Below, piece after piece: positions 11,078-21,928 of a stretch of DNA of 64,000 nucleotides (position 1 is its first letter; each line of letters starts with the position of its first letter). Both the position numbers and the translations under genes were made by a program. Source of the DNA: Streptomyces sp. CB02366 (GTDB taxonomy: Bacteria; Actinomycetota; Actinomycetes; Streptomycetales; Streptomycetaceae); contig NZ_LIVT01000002.1 in the NCBI RefSeq assembly GCF_001905905.1, positions 434,001 to 498,000 of the forward strand, given 5' to 3'. The notes under the pieces were generated by a model. It worked only from the letters and a program-made list of their open reading frames with translations, was not told the DNA's origin and ran no database searches.

Positions 11078-12814
11078 TCAGGGGGCCACGGGGTACGACG
11101 TGATCACCACGAAAGGAGGGTCCATGCCCTTCTGGTACTTCAGGGCGACCTGCGCGGAACGCACCTCGCTCGCAGTCGCTCCCATACCGTGCGCATCATA
11201 GTCGGCGCGCTCGACGGTGCGGCCGGTGGCGTCCGGGAAGGTGAGGGTCAGCGGCGGGGAGATCTTGGAGTTGTTCGGATCCCACGCGGGGTTGTTCCTC
11301 TCCCGCCGCTGCACTCCCTCGATCCACCGCTCGATCCGGTCCGCGTTGTCCACGTCGTCGAGTGCGGCCTGGGTGTACCGCTGGGCGGACGCGAGATCCT
11401 TGTAGGCCGAAGCGGACGGCGCGTTGTTCTGGTCGCGCAGCCGCTGGGTGAGCTGCTCGTCGGTGAGGCCGATGTGCTTGTCCACCCCATGGCTGTTCCC
11501 GATCCCTTCCTGGCTCGCGAGATCGAGCGGGAAGAAGTGGTCCTTCGGGTCCTCGCCCGGGACCAGGTACTGGTGTTCGTTCTTGAATTCGTGCAGCGCC
11601 CTCGCACCGAACGACTCCGCCCGCGCCTCCTCCGCGTGGAAGGAGGGTGCGCTCCGGTACGCCTCGTCCAGGGGCGCCATCAGCGCGTCCATCTTCGGAA
11701 CCAGGGCGTTGACGCGCGAGTTGTACTCGGCGACGATCGCGTTCAGCTTCGCGGTGTCGATGTTGAGGACGATGCCGGCGCCGAGCTGGGCGGCACCCTT
11801 GACGACCCCTTTCGCCACGCCCGTGATGAACCCCTTGACGTCGTCCATGCCGACGCCGTCCTTCAGGTTCACCTCGACCTTGGGCACGGCCTCCTTGACG
11901 GCGTCCCAGTACACGTCCCAGACCTCGCCGTTGATGTACACGGCCGCCTCGGCGAACTGGTACAGCAGATCGCCGACCTTCTGGGCGGTGTCGAACAACA
12001 CCGTCATCACCGGATGCGTAGCGGTGGGCGACGAGGCCGAATCGTGCTTCCACTGGTAACCCGACGTGGTCGTGCCCCACGCCGTCGTTCCCCACAGCGA
12101 GCTGCAGAACTGGCGCATGGCGTTGTGCCATTCGCTGTTGCTCTGCTGGGTGATGCTGCTGACATTGCCCGTCAAGGCGCTCTCGGTCATGGAGAGCGTC
12201 ATGGTCATCGCCATCCACGCCTTGGAGAGCGAGTTGAGGTAATGCTGCTGCGGGTACGGGTAGACCTCAGCGACCTTGCCCATCCGGAACGCGTGCTTCA
12301 CGATCGGCCTCAGCACCTCGCGGACCGGACCCGGCACCCATTCGAGCAGCGAGCGGATCCAGTCGTCGCCGCCGTCGTCGTCCCCCCACTTCAGGTTCGG
12401 CACGGAGCCGTATTGGGGCGCCTTCTCGATGACGTTCGGGAGCGGTTGGGTGACCGCCTTCGTCCGGCCGGTGGCGTCGTTGGCCGCTTCGGCCCTGGCG
12501 TAGTTGTTGGCCGTGGAGGTGAAGCCGACCGCCGCGCCGCCGATGCTGACGATGCTCTTCGCCCACACTTCGAGAAAGCGGTTGCCCACTTTCACGTAGG
12601 AGGCGGCGAACGCCTGGGGTGCCGTGCCGTAGCCCCCGGCGTCCGGGTGCTCCCTCAGTTTGCTCAGGAGGTCCTTGGCGCCTCGGTCCATCGGGGTCTG
12701 CTGCATCGCCACACCGCTCGAAACCCGGAACAGGTCCGCCGGTTTGACGTCGATGGTGCCGTTCTGGCCGGGCCCCTGCGTCCCCGGCTGCGGGCCGGTT
12801 CCCGGTCCCGCCAT
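11078..12814 (-). CDS. WXG100-associated polymorphic toxin with C-terminal bacterial RNase A-like domain
   Basis: The 578-aa protein has a helical, Trp/Ala-rich N-terminal and central part with no classical signal peptide, followed by a C-terminal toxin domain (about 435-578). The domain shows the bacterial RNase A-like pattern: H447 in KHIGLTDEQL, R458 eleven residues later, and T572 and Y574 in the closing ITSYP. These match in identity and spacing the catalytic residues described for the Yersinia kristensenii CdiA toxin (recalled). It would degrade RNA in a target cell. The ATG at 12814 overlaps the stop of a WXG100 gene by one base, implying delivery by a type VII-like secretion system encoded elsewhere. 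An immunity candidate follows directly. Confidence 0.75.
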   Translation of the reverse strand: MAGPGTGPQPGTQGPGQNGTIDVKPADLFRVSSGVAMQQTPMDRGAKDLLSKLREHPDAGGYGTAPQAFAASYVKVGNRFLEVWAKSIVSIGGAAVGFTSTANNYARAEAANDATGRTKAVTQPLPNVIEKAPQYGSVPNLKWGDDDGGDDWIRSLLEWVPGPVREVLRPIVKHAFRMGKVAEVYPYPQQHYLNSLSKAWMAMTMTLSMTESALTGNVSSITQQSNSEWHNAMRQFCSSLWGTTAWGTTTSGYQWKHDSASSPTATHPVMTVLFDTAQKVGDLLYQFAEAAVYINGEVWDVYWDAVKEAVPKVEVNLKDGVGMDDVKGFITGVAKGVVKGAAQLGAGIVLNIDTAKLNAIVAEYNSRVNALVPKMDALMAPLDEAYRSAPSFHAEEARAESFGARALHEFKNEHQYLVPGEDPKDHFFPLDLASQEGIGNSHGVDKHIGLTDEQLTQRLRDQNNAPSASAYKDLASAQRYTQAALDDVDNADRIERWIEGVQRRERNNPAWDPNNSKISPPLTLTFPDATGRTVERADYDAHGMGATASEVRSAQVALKYQKGMDPPFVVITSYPVAP

Positions 12815-13116
12815 CAGCCGGCGCCCCAGCCCCGCAACACCGCCTGGTGTGCCGCGACGTAGTTGACGTGTCCCTTGGTGACGACCTCGTGCAGCCACTT
12901 CTGCGCCGCCCGCAGGTCCTGGGCGGAGCGGTCCCACTTGTCGAGTTCGTCGACGAATGCCTCACGGGCCTCGCCCTCCCAGGTGAGAACGACCTTCTCC
13001 ACCCGGCCGTACAAGAGGTCCAGCTGTTCGTTGAGCTTCTTGAGCATGTCCTCGAGCTCACCGGTGAGACTCCGCAGCGTCGCGAAGTCGACCGTTATGT
13101 GGTCATCGTCCGTCAT
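12814..13116 (-). CDS. WXG100-family (Esx-like) small helical protein
   Basis: The 100-aa protein is a predicted helix-turn-helix hairpin with the WxG motif (TWEGEA) near residue 46, the size and layout of EsxA/EsxB type VII secretion substrates. The second helix ends in KWLHEVV followed by a short tail rather than a clear YxxxD/E signal. It is the gene immediately before the toxin and overlaps it by one base, so it probably acts as partner or export adaptor for the toxin. No EccC/EssC ATPase gene is present in this window. Confidence 0.8.
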   Translation of the reverse strand: MTDDDHITVDFATLRSLTGELEDMLKKLNEQLDLLYGRVEKVVLTWEGEAREAFVDELDKWDRSAQDLRAAQKWLHEVVTKGHVNYVAAHQAVLRGWGAG

Positions 13117-13131
13117 CCTTCTCCCCCTCGC

Positions 13132-13533
13132 TCACAGGTCGTCGAGGCTGCTCCGCGGCGTGGCGGCAGCCGGGCCGGGCGTCGAGAGTTCGGCGGCCTC
13201 GGCCTTCACGTCCGTCTCGACCTGGATCTGCCGCAGCCGCTCCATGATGTCGAGCTCCTGCTCCGTGAACCCGTCCCTGCTCAGTCTCACGCCCTGCTCC
13301 AGGCGCTGGAGGACCATGCGGATGCGCACGGCGTCCTCGGCGGCGCCGCGGTGCAGGGCCCGGTACGCCTTGGCCGCCGGTCCGCGCCAGCCCGCCTCGA
13401 TGCTGTCGACCACGGCGTCCATGCGCTTGACCTGCTCGTCCAGGTGGGTCTGCATCGCGTCGAGGTCGTCGGCGAGCGCGGTCAGCCGGTCGCTTGTGAC
13501 CCGCAGCCTGCTCTGTCCGTCTTCACCGCTCAT
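13132..13533 (-). CDS. Second WXG100-like small helical protein
   Basis: From the ATG at 13533 (preceded by GGGGG) the product is 133 aa. It has two long helices joined at GWRGPAAKAY (the W-x-G turn) and an acidic, Pro/Ala-rich tail. The frame is open to an ATG at 13623, which would add 30 residues of unlike composition. It lies 15 bases upstream of the first WXG100 gene on the same strand. Two WXG100-type proteins before a toxin suggest a heterodimeric pair of the EsxA/EsxB kind. Confidence 0.7.
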   Translation of the reverse strand: MSGEDGQSRLRVTSDRLTALADDLDAMQTHLDEQVKRMDAVVDSIEAGWRGPAAKAYRALHRGAAEDAVRIRMVLQRLEQGVRLSRDGFTEQELDIMERLRQIQVETDVKAEAAELSTPGPAAATPRSSLDDL

Positions 13534-13715
13534 GGACGCCCCCGGGGTTCTGGCGGTCAACAGCCCTGCATCGGACGCCACTTCCGTTGCACGCGCCACC
13601 TTATCAACGCTTCTTTCGGCCACAGCGGCAGCAGATCCCGGTCAGGCGGTGCGCTCTCTTCCGGGGCGGCCTTCCGTACCCGCCGATCAGGAGGCCGCTC
13701 GACGGCGGACACGCG

Positions 13716-13753
13716 GGGGGCCCCGGAGTCGCGAGCGCGTCTCCGGGGCCCCC
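13716..13753 (-). terminator. Terminator of the FG-GAP protein gene
   Basis: A perfect 13-bp inverted repeat (GGGGGCCCCGGAG at 13716-13728, its complement at 13741-13753, 12-base loop) begins 13 bases past the stop of the FG-GAP gene. Confidence 0.8.
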
Positions 13754-13766
13754 GCCGCCCTTCTCG

Positions 13767-15191
13767 TCAGCCCAGCCAGTTGCCGAAGCGGACCGGCGAC
13801 GGCGTCACGCCCAGGCTCGACTCGCCGAAGGAGACGCTGCCCTGCGTGACCGGGCCGGTGCTGCTGCCCTTGAAGAGCCAGACGCCGCCCTGGTTGGTGT
13901 TCTCGCCGGGGGCGCCGACCGCCAGCGTGGCCGGTACGCCCTTGGCTCCGGCCACCACGTGGACCTCGCCGCCGAACGCGTCGCCGCTCTCGTCGGCCCC
14001 GGGGACGTTCGCCGTGGACTGGCCGATCACCTTCGTGTCCGCGCCCGTGATGCCCGAGGCGCGGCCCTTGAAGACCAGCACCCCGCCCGCGTCCTTCGCC
14101 GTGCCCACGTCCTCGCCCGGCACGCCCACGACGACCTCGCCGTAGCCGTCGCCGTCCAGGTCGCCCACGGCCGCGCTCGCGCCCATGGCGTCGCCCGCCT
14201 CGTCCGCGCCCGGCACCCCGGCGGTGGCCTGGGTGATCCACTTCGGCTTCAGCGCGGTGTTCTGGCCCTTCGGCCCGCCGTACACGACCGCCACCGCGCC
14301 GCCCTTGCTCGGGAAGTCCAGGTCACTGTCCATGCCGGTCGGCTGACGCGTGAAGACCAGGTCCGGGTACGCGTCACCGTTGACCGAACCGACCGTCACC
14401 GAGGAGTGGGACAGGTACGTCCCCGCCGCGGCGACGAGCGGGGCGTGGGTGAAGCCGGTGCCCGTCGACAGGTACACATTCGTGCTGTCGCAGTCCGGTT
14501 CGTCACTGCAACCGGTGCGGACCAGCAGGTCGTCCTTGCCGTCGTTGTTGAGGTCCACCGCCTGCACGCCTTCGAGGACACGGACGCCGTCGTCCACGGT
14601 GAGCGCCGTGCGCGTGGAGGCGACCGAGCCGTCCGCGCCGATGCCCTCGTGCAGGACGACCTTGCCGCTCCAGTCGCCCGACTCGATCCCGGCCGCGTCC
14701 GTGCGGCCGTCCCCGTCGAAGTCGCCCAGCGCGTGCCCCTTGCCCTGGAACTCGACGGACCGGGCGCCGAGGCCCTGCTTGCCGCCGAACAGGATGATCC
14801 CCTGGCCCGTGCCGGTCGTGGCCAGCAGGTCCGTGTAGCCGTCGCGGTCGATATCGGCCGTCGTCCCCCCGCCGAAGCGGGCGTTCGCGGCGGCCGTGCC
14901 GGGAACCCCGGCCGTGTTCTGGTTGATCACCTGGTGCCGGGCCGGGCTGATGCCCTTCGCGTCGCCCGCGTACACCACCAGGTATCCGGCCTTCTTCAGC
15001 CCGGACACCGTCCCGTCGGGCACCGAGGCGTACATGTCCTGGTACCCGTCCCCGTTGAAGTCCACGTGCTGGCGCGCGACCGCGGCAGGTCCGGCCGCCA
15101 TCGCCGTACCGGTCGAAGCCGGTACGGCGACCGCCGTCGCCGCGAGCGCGACGATCACCGCCGAAGCGGTACGGACACGAGAAGCGTTCAC
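13767..15191 (-). CDS. Secreted FG-GAP/VCBS repeat protein (integrin alpha-like beta-propeller)
   Basis: This 474-aa protein starts with a Sec signal peptide (residues 1 to about 32, ending AMA-A). The mature protein consists of FG-GAP repeats with calcium-binding loops, for example DFNGDGYQD, DIDRDGYTD, DFDGDGRTD, DLNNDGKDD and DLDGDGYGE, spaced about 60-70 residues apart and predicted to form a seven-bladed propeller. Such proteins are exported in Streptomyces; their ligands are mostly unknown. It is divergent from the methyltransferase across a 218-bp gap and ends at a strong terminator, so it is monocistronic. Confidence 0.88.
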   Translation of the reverse strand: MNASRVRTASAVIVALAATAVAVPASTGTAMAAGPAAVARQHVDFNGDGYQDMYASVPDGTVSGLKKAGYLVVYAGDAKGISPARHQVINQNTAGVPGTAAANARFGGGTTADIDRDGYTDLLATTGTGQGIILFGGKQGLGARSVEFQGKGHALGDFDGDGRTDAAGIESGDWSGKVVLHEGIGADGSVASTRTALTVDDGVRVLEGVQAVDLNNDGKDDLLVRTGCSDEPDCDSTNVYLSTGTGFTHAPLVAAAGTYLSHSSVTVGSVNGDAYPDLVFTRQPTGMDSDLDFPSKGGAVAVVYGGPKGQNTALKPKWITQATAGVPGADEAGDAMGASAAVGDLDGDGYGEVVVGVPGEDVGTAKDAGGVLVFKGRASGITGADTKVIGQSTANVPGADESGDAFGGEVHVVAGAKGVPATLAVGAPGENTNQGGVWLFKGSSTGPVTQGSVSFGESSLGVTPSPVRFGNWLG

Positions 15192-15409
15192 TGTTCATCC
15201 CCCTGAAGGCCAGATCAAGTCGGTCGGCGGGTCATCTGTCCCCCCTCCCAGAAAGACCATCCGTACGGCGAATGGTTGTGCGCCCGCGCCGCGCTGTTGA
15301 TCACCTCGGCGTCGCCCCTCTTGCGTACGGGGTCGGACCCGGCCCCACCTTCTTGCGTTTTCGGCAACCCCGTATGCAGATGACGCAACCTCTCCGTACG
15401 CTCGGCCTC

Positions 15410-16303
15410 ATGGCTCACGCACACCAGCAGCACCAGCACCCACTCCCTCACACGCATACGCATGAGGGTTCTGCCCACACCCATGACTCCGGCGCGACTC
15501 CCGACGGCCTCCCCGAGATCCTCGACCTCGACGCCGCTCTCTTCGCACCCCACCTGACCGCGCTCACCGGTCGTATCGCCTGTCTGGCCGGTGACGACGT
15601 CCGGCACGTCGTCGACCTCGGCGCCGGCACCGGCACCGGCGCCTTCGCCCTGCTGGAACAGTTCCCCACCGCCCGGGTGACCGCCGTCGACAACTCCCCC
15701 GCCATGCTGGAGCGAATCGTCGCGAGGGCGCGGGAGCGGGGACTCGGCGACCGCGTGCGGACGCTGGAGGCCGACGCCGGGGCGGGACTGCCCGGGATCG
15801 CCGACGCCGACCTCGTCTGGGCCTCGGCGTCCCTGCACCACCTGGACGACCCCGCCACCGCCCTCGCGGGCATCCGCTCCGCCCTGCGCCCCGGCGGACT
15901 GCTGGCCGTCGCGGAGGTCGACGGGATGCCGACCTTCCTGCCGGAGGACGGTGAGGCCGGTGCGCTGGAGGCCCGCTGCCGTGCGGCGCTCGCCGGGTTG
16001 CACGCCGAGCGGCTGCCGCACCGGGGGGCCGACTGGGGCGCCCTGCTCACCGCCGCCGGGTTCTCCGTCGAGCAGGAGCGCGCCGAGCGGTGGGAGCTGC
16101 GCGCCCCGCTGCCGGAGGGGGCCGGCCGGTACGCGTTCCTGGTCTTCGAACGCGTCCGCGGTTCCCTCGGAGGGCGGGTCGGCGCCGAGGACCTGGCCGC
16201 GCTCGACCGGCTCGTCGGCGGCGGGCCCGAGGACGTACGCCACCGCGACGACCTCGTCGTACGGTCCACCCGCGAGACGTGGACGGCCCGCCGCCCCGCC
16301 TGA
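15410..16303 (+). CDS. SAM-dependent class I methyltransferase with His-rich N-terminus
   Basis: The 297-aa protein has the class I motifs DLGAGTGTGAFAL (SAM-binding motif I, about residues 66-78), an acidic residue after strand 2 (AVDNS) and a ubiE-like LHHLDDP segment with LRPGG. Its first 30 residues hold many histidines (HAHQQHQHPLPHTHTHEG), unusual for this family and suggestive of metal binding. The ATG at 15410 is preferred because homologues usually begin just before such a His tract. There is no clear ribosome binding site, and ATGs at 15374 and 15380 in the same frame are alternatives. The substrate is unknown. Confidence 0.82.
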   Translation: MAHAHQQHQHPLPHTHTHEGSAHTHDSGATPDGLPEILDLDAALFAPHLTALTGRIACLAGDDVRHVVDLGAGTGTGAFALLEQFPTARVTAVDNSPAMLERIVARARERGLGDRVRTLEADAGAGLPGIADADLVWASASLHHLDDPATALAGIRSALRPGGLLAVAEVDGMPTFLPEDGEAGALEARCRAALAGLHAERLPHRGADWGALLTAAGFSVEQERAERWELRAPLPEGAGRYAFLVFERVRGSLGGRVGAEDLAALDRLVGGGPEDVRHRDDLVVRSTRETWTARRPA

Positions 16304-16361
16304 GGCGGCCGGAGGGAATCGTGGGCGGCGTCGGGAGCGCGCGGTTCACGGGCTCCCCGCG

Positions 16362-16949
16362 TCAGTTCCGTCCGCCGCGCTCCCAGCGCCGCACCGTGAG
16401 CGACGCGGGCCGCCCGCCCGCCAGGCGGTCCGCGAACGGCTGGACCAGGTCCCGCGCCTCGTCCGGAAGCGCCCGCACGGCCGCGACCACTCCCGTCGTA
16501 CCGGTCCCCCCGTCGTCGACCAGAGCGGCCACGAACACCAGCCGGTCGTCCGGCTCCGCGCCCAGCGGGCCCTGCCGCCCGGCGTCGCCGGAAACGGCTC
16601 CGCCCGTAGTGCGGGGCGACAGGGGCCACTGAGCGGTGACGAGTGTGTACGGGACGTCCGCCGCCGGTTCACGGCGCAGCAGCACCTCGGCCGCGACCAC
16701 GGTGAGGTCCCGGTAGAGGCCCGCCTTCCAGAACGGCTCCTCCCGCGCGAACCGCTCCGCCTCCGCCCGGCCGGCGAGGTCGACGACGTGGACGCTCCCG
16801 GTGTGCTCCTCCCCGTCGTCGGACACGGTGGGCCCCCGGAGTATCAGCCGGTCGTCGAACCGGTCCGTGTAGGACCAGTGCTCCTCGCACAACTCCATCA
16901 GCTGGTCCGCGACTTCGGGCTGGTCCTGGGCGTACACGTAGAACGGCAT
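16362..16949 (-). CDS. YCII-domain protein
   Basis: The 195-aa product opens with a YCII-like ferredoxin-fold domain (residues 1 to about 100): MPFYVYAQDQPEV, HVVDLAGRAEAERFAREEPFWKAGLY and a short strand after it. The remaining 95 residues are less conserved and may be a second degenerate domain. YCII proteins are small cytoplasmic proteins, some with a His-Asp pair proposed to be catalytic; no reaction can be assigned here. The gene converges on the methyltransferase and lies 42 bases after the UvrA-like gene on the same strand. Confidence 0.7.
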   Translation of the reverse strand: MPFYVYAQDQPEVADQLMELCEEHWSYTDRFDDRLILRGPTVSDDGEEHTGSVHVVDLAGRAEAERFAREEPFWKAGLYRDLTVVAAEVLLRREPAADVPYTLVTAQWPLSPRTTGGAVSGDAGRQGPLGAEPDDRLVFVAALVDDGGTGTTGVVAAVRALPDEARDLVQPFADRLAGGRPASLTVRRWERGGRN

Positions 16950-16991
16950 GCCGCGACCGTACCGGAGGCGCCGGCGCGTGCCCGGCCCGCC

Positions 16992-19379
<2,388 letters not shown>

Positions 19380-19532
19380 GCTCGTCGTCTCTCCATCGAC
19401 TGGTGCGCCAGAGCTCGCCGGGTGGGTAAGTCCGGCTGCGTGTACGGCTGTTGCGGCTGGTTGTACGGCTGTGGCGGGCGTCCGCGCCCGTACGCGGAGC
19501 CTACGGGCCCTGCGGGAGGGACGAGGCCGGAC

Positions 19533-19559
19533 GCCGGGGCCCGGACGACGGGCCCCGGC
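19533..19559 (-). terminator. Terminator of the AraC-VOC operon
   Basis: A perfect 11-bp inverted repeat (GCCGGGGCCCG and complement, 5-base loop) lies 42 bases after the VOC gene stop and upstream of the UvrA-like gene. Confidence 0.7.
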
Positions 19560-19600
19560 CCTGCGGGCGGGTGTGCGGGGTGTGCGGTCGGCGGGCGGTG

Positions 19601-20014
19601 CTACTTCTTCGCCTGGGTGATGCGCAGCATGTTCCCGGAAGGGTCCCTGAAGGCGCAGTCGCGGGCGCCGTACGGCTGGTCGATCGGTTCCTGGAGCACT
19701 TCGCCGCCCGCGGCGCGGACCTGCTCGAAGGCCGCGTCCACGTCGTCGGAGGCGAGGATGACGCCCCGCAGCATGCCCTTGGCGAGGAGCTCGGCCATGG
19801 TCCGCCGGTCGGCGGCCGGGGCGTTCGGGTCCGCGAGCGGGGGCTCCAGGACGATCTCGACGTCCGGCTGCGCGGGAGACCCGACGGTCACCCAGCGCAT
19901 GCCTTCGAACCCGACGTCGTTGCGCACCTCCATACCCAGGGCGTCGCGGTAGAAGGCGAGCGCCTTGTCGTGGTCGTCGACGGCGATGAAGCACTGTGAA
20001 AGCTTGATGTCCAT
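19601..20014 (-). CDS. VOC (glyoxalase/bleomycin-resistance) family protein
   Basis: The 137-aa protein has the paired beta-alpha-beta-beta-beta modules of the vicinal oxygen chelate fold: FIAVDDHDKALAFYRDALGMEV at the start and CAFRDPSGNMLRI at the end, the latter with the typical D-P-x-G-N turn. Metal-ligand positions include E46-type residues in the IVLEPP strand. Family members bind metals for isomerase or dioxygenase reactions or sequester drugs; the substrate is unknown. The ATG is at 20014, 5 bases after the stop of an AraC-type regulator, so the two form an operon. Confidence 0.85.
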   Translation of the reverse strand: MDIKLSQCFIAVDDHDKALAFYRDALGMEVRNDVGFEGMRWVTVGSPAQPDVEIVLEPPLADPNAPAADRRTMAELLAKGMLRGVILASDDVDAAFEQVRAAGGEVLQEPIDQPYGARDCAFRDPSGNMLRITQAKK

Positions 20015-20019
20015 GGGTT

Positions 20020-20445
20020 TCACGCTACGGGCGGGGGCGGGCGATCCGCTTCTCCGTTTCTGACCGGTCGTGTGAGCATCTTGGCGACGCACGCGGGGAC
20101 GGCCCCGCCGGCGTCGTGGGGGCGGGCCCGGTAGGCGCTCGGGCTCTCCCCGACCAGCTCCGTGAACCGGGTGCTGAACGAGCCCAGCGACGTACAGCCG
20201 ACGGCGAAGCAGACGTCCGTGACGGACAGGTCGCCCCGCCGCAGCAGCGCCTTGGCCCGCTCGATGCGGCGGGTCATGAGATAGCTGTACGGGGTCTCGC
20301 CGAAGGCGGCCCGGAAGCTGCGGGAGAAGTGGCCCGCCGACATGAGGGCGTCGCGCGCCAGCGAGGGGACGTCGAGCGGTTCGGCGTACGCGCGGTCCAT
20401 CCGGTCGCGGGCCCGCCGCAGCCGGGCCAGGTCCTCCAGCCTCAC
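20020..20445 (-). CDS. AraC-family DNA-binding protein (HTH domain only)
   Basis: From a GTG at 20445 with GGAGG upstream, the product is 141 aa and almost entirely an AraC double helix-turn-helix (residues about 20-115: FSRSFRAAFGETPYSYLMTRRIERAKALL, then CFAVGCTSLGSFSTRFTELVGESPSAYR). There is no sensor domain, so ligand sensing may rest with another protein. It is the first gene of a two-gene operon with a VOC protein, a frequent pairing in Streptomyces. Confidence 0.85.
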   Translation of the reverse strand: MRLEDLARLRRARDRMDRAYAEPLDVPSLARDALMSAGHFSRSFRAAFGETPYSYLMTRRIERAKALLRRGDLSVTDVCFAVGCTSLGSFSTRFTELVGESPSAYRARPHDAGGAVPACVAKMLTRPVRNGEADRPPPPVA

Positions 20446-20752
20446 TCCCCCGCCTCCCCGCGGCCGCCGGCCCTTGGCCCCTCGGTCTCCCGCCCGTTCA
20501 CGATTCCCACGTCGGCCCCCGATGCGTTCCGTTGCTTTCCGTTGCGTTCCGTACGCGGCCCGCGCCCGTGGCCGCGGCCGTCGCCCTCCGGTCCCGATCC
20601 TCCCCCACCCCACTGACAACCGGACTTCCGGCGATCGGGCCGGGTGCCGAGCATCACCCTGGACAGCGGCCACAACCGGCGGGTAACTTCGGAGGAGGAC
20701 TGAGCAAGCGCTTAGCCGAGGACGACGCGACCGCCGACCAAGGAGGCACCCC
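20446..20752. promoter_or_regulatory. Intergenic region between araC-type gene and acyl-CoA dehydrogenase
   Basis: This 307-bp divergent spacer holds the promoters of both sides. The only distinct element I see is a palindromic core AAGCGCTT at 20706-20713, listed separately; no small gene or hairpin stands out. Confidence 0.5.
20706..20713. promoter_or_regulatory. Candidate TetR-type operator (AAGCGCTT core) before the acyl-CoA dehydrogenase gene
   Basis: The sequence TGAGCAAGCGCTTAGCC has an 8-bp palindromic core 40 bases before the acyl-CoA dehydrogenase start. Similar AAGCGCTT-centred sites occur before fatty-acid catabolism genes of actinobacteria under TetR-family repressors. The regulator is not identified. 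Confidence 0.4.
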
Positions 20753-21910
20753 GTGCGCCGTACGGTATTCAACGAGGACCACGAGGCGTTCCGGGAGACC
20801 ATCCGCGCCTTCATCGCGGCCGAGGTCGTGCCGGTCTACGACGAGTGGTTCGCCGCGGGCCAGGCCCCGCGCGACTTCTACCTCAAGCTGGGCGAGCTGG
20901 GCATCTTCGGCATCGAGGTCGACGAGGAGTACGGCGGCGCGGGCATCGACTCGCACAAGTACGAGGCCGTCATCTACGAGGAGACCGCCCGCGCGGGCGT
21001 CTCCTTCGGCGGCTCCGGCGTGCACACGCTGCTCGGCCTGCCGTACATCAAGATGCTGGCCACCGACGACCAGAAGAAGCGCTGGCTGCCGAAGTTCGCC
21101 TCCGGCGAGGAGATGTGGGCCCTCGCGATGACCGAGCCGGGCACCGGCTCCGACGTCGCGGGCATGAAGACCACCGCCAAGCTCTCCGAGGACGGCACCC
21201 ACTACGTCCTCAACGGCGCGAAGACCTTCATCACCGGCGGCGTCCACGCCGACCGCGTGATCGTCTGCGCCCGCACCGCCGCCCCCCGCGAGGACGACCG
21301 CCGCTTCGGCATCTCCCTCTTCGCCGTGGACACGAAGTCCGAGGGCTACTCGGTCGGCCGCAAGCTCGACAAGCTGGGTCTGCGGGTCTCCGACACCGCC
21401 GAGCTGGCGTTCGTCGACGTCAAGGTCCCCGTCGAGGACCTGATGGGCGAGGAGAACAAGGGCTTCGGCTACCTCGGCACCAACCTGGCCTCCGAGCGCT
21501 GGGGCATCGCCTTCGGCGCGTACGCCCAGGCCGCGGCGGCCGTCCGGTTCGCCAAGGAATACGTGCAGGACCGCACGGTCTTCGGCAAGACCGTCGCCTC
21601 GTTCCAGAACACCAAGTTCGAACTGGCCGCCTGCCAGGCCGAGGTGGACGCGGCCCAGGCCGTCGCCGACCGCGCGCTGGAGGCGCTGGACGCCGGCGAG
21701 CTGACGGCGGCCGAAGCGGCCTCCGCGAAGCTGTTCTGCACCGAGGTCGCGCACCGCGTCATCGACCGCTGCCTCCAGCTCCACGGCGGCTACGGCTTCA
21801 TGAACGAGTACCCGATCGCCCGCCTCTACGCGGACAACCGGGTCAACCGCATCTACGGCGGCACCAGCGAGGTCATGAAGTCGATCATCGCCAAGTCCAT
21901 GGGTCTGTAG
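20753..21910 (+). CDS. Acyl-CoA dehydrogenase (helix-G glutamate type)
   Basis: The 385-aa FAD flavoprotein has the family signatures ALAMTEPGTGSDVAGM (about residue 123) and QLHGGYGFMNEYPIARLYAD near the end. At the position where short-chain enzymes carry the catalytic Glu (YEGT), this one has IYGGT. A Glu in LASERWGIA on helix G probably serves as base, as in long-chain and isovaleryl-CoA dehydrogenases. It oxidises an acyl-CoA to the enoyl-CoA and passes electrons to ETF. The GTG start has AAGGAGG 6 bases upstream. A thioesterase gene follows after 18 bases, so they are likely cotranscribed. Confidence 0.9.
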   Translation: MRRTVFNEDHEAFRETIRAFIAAEVVPVYDEWFAAGQAPRDFYLKLGELGIFGIEVDEEYGGAGIDSHKYEAVIYEETARAGVSFGGSGVHTLLGLPYIKMLATDDQKKRWLPKFASGEEMWALAMTEPGTGSDVAGMKTTAKLSEDGTHYVLNGAKTFITGGVHADRVIVCARTAAPREDDRRFGISLFAVDTKSEGYSVGRKLDKLGLRVSDTAELAFVDVKVPVEDLMGEENKGFGYLGTNLASERWGIAFGAYAQAAAAVRFAKEYVQDRTVFGKTVASFQNTKFELAACQAEVDAAQAVADRALEALDAGELTAAEAASAKLFCTEVAHRVIDRCLQLHGGYGFMNEYPIARLYADNRVNRIYGGTSEVMKSIIAKSMGL

Positions 21911-21928
21911 AGGGGTTGCCTTCCCTCC

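Noticed and set aside
12847..14145. Plus-strand frame across the WXG100 genes
   Set aside because: Antisense composition; the minus strand holds overlapping, coupled WXG100 and toxin genes with clear starts.
19380..19994. 205-codon upstream extension of the UvrA-like gene
   Set aside because: The extension is antisense-like to the VOC gene region and lacks similarity; the ATG at 19379 has a ribosome binding site and gives the family N-terminus.
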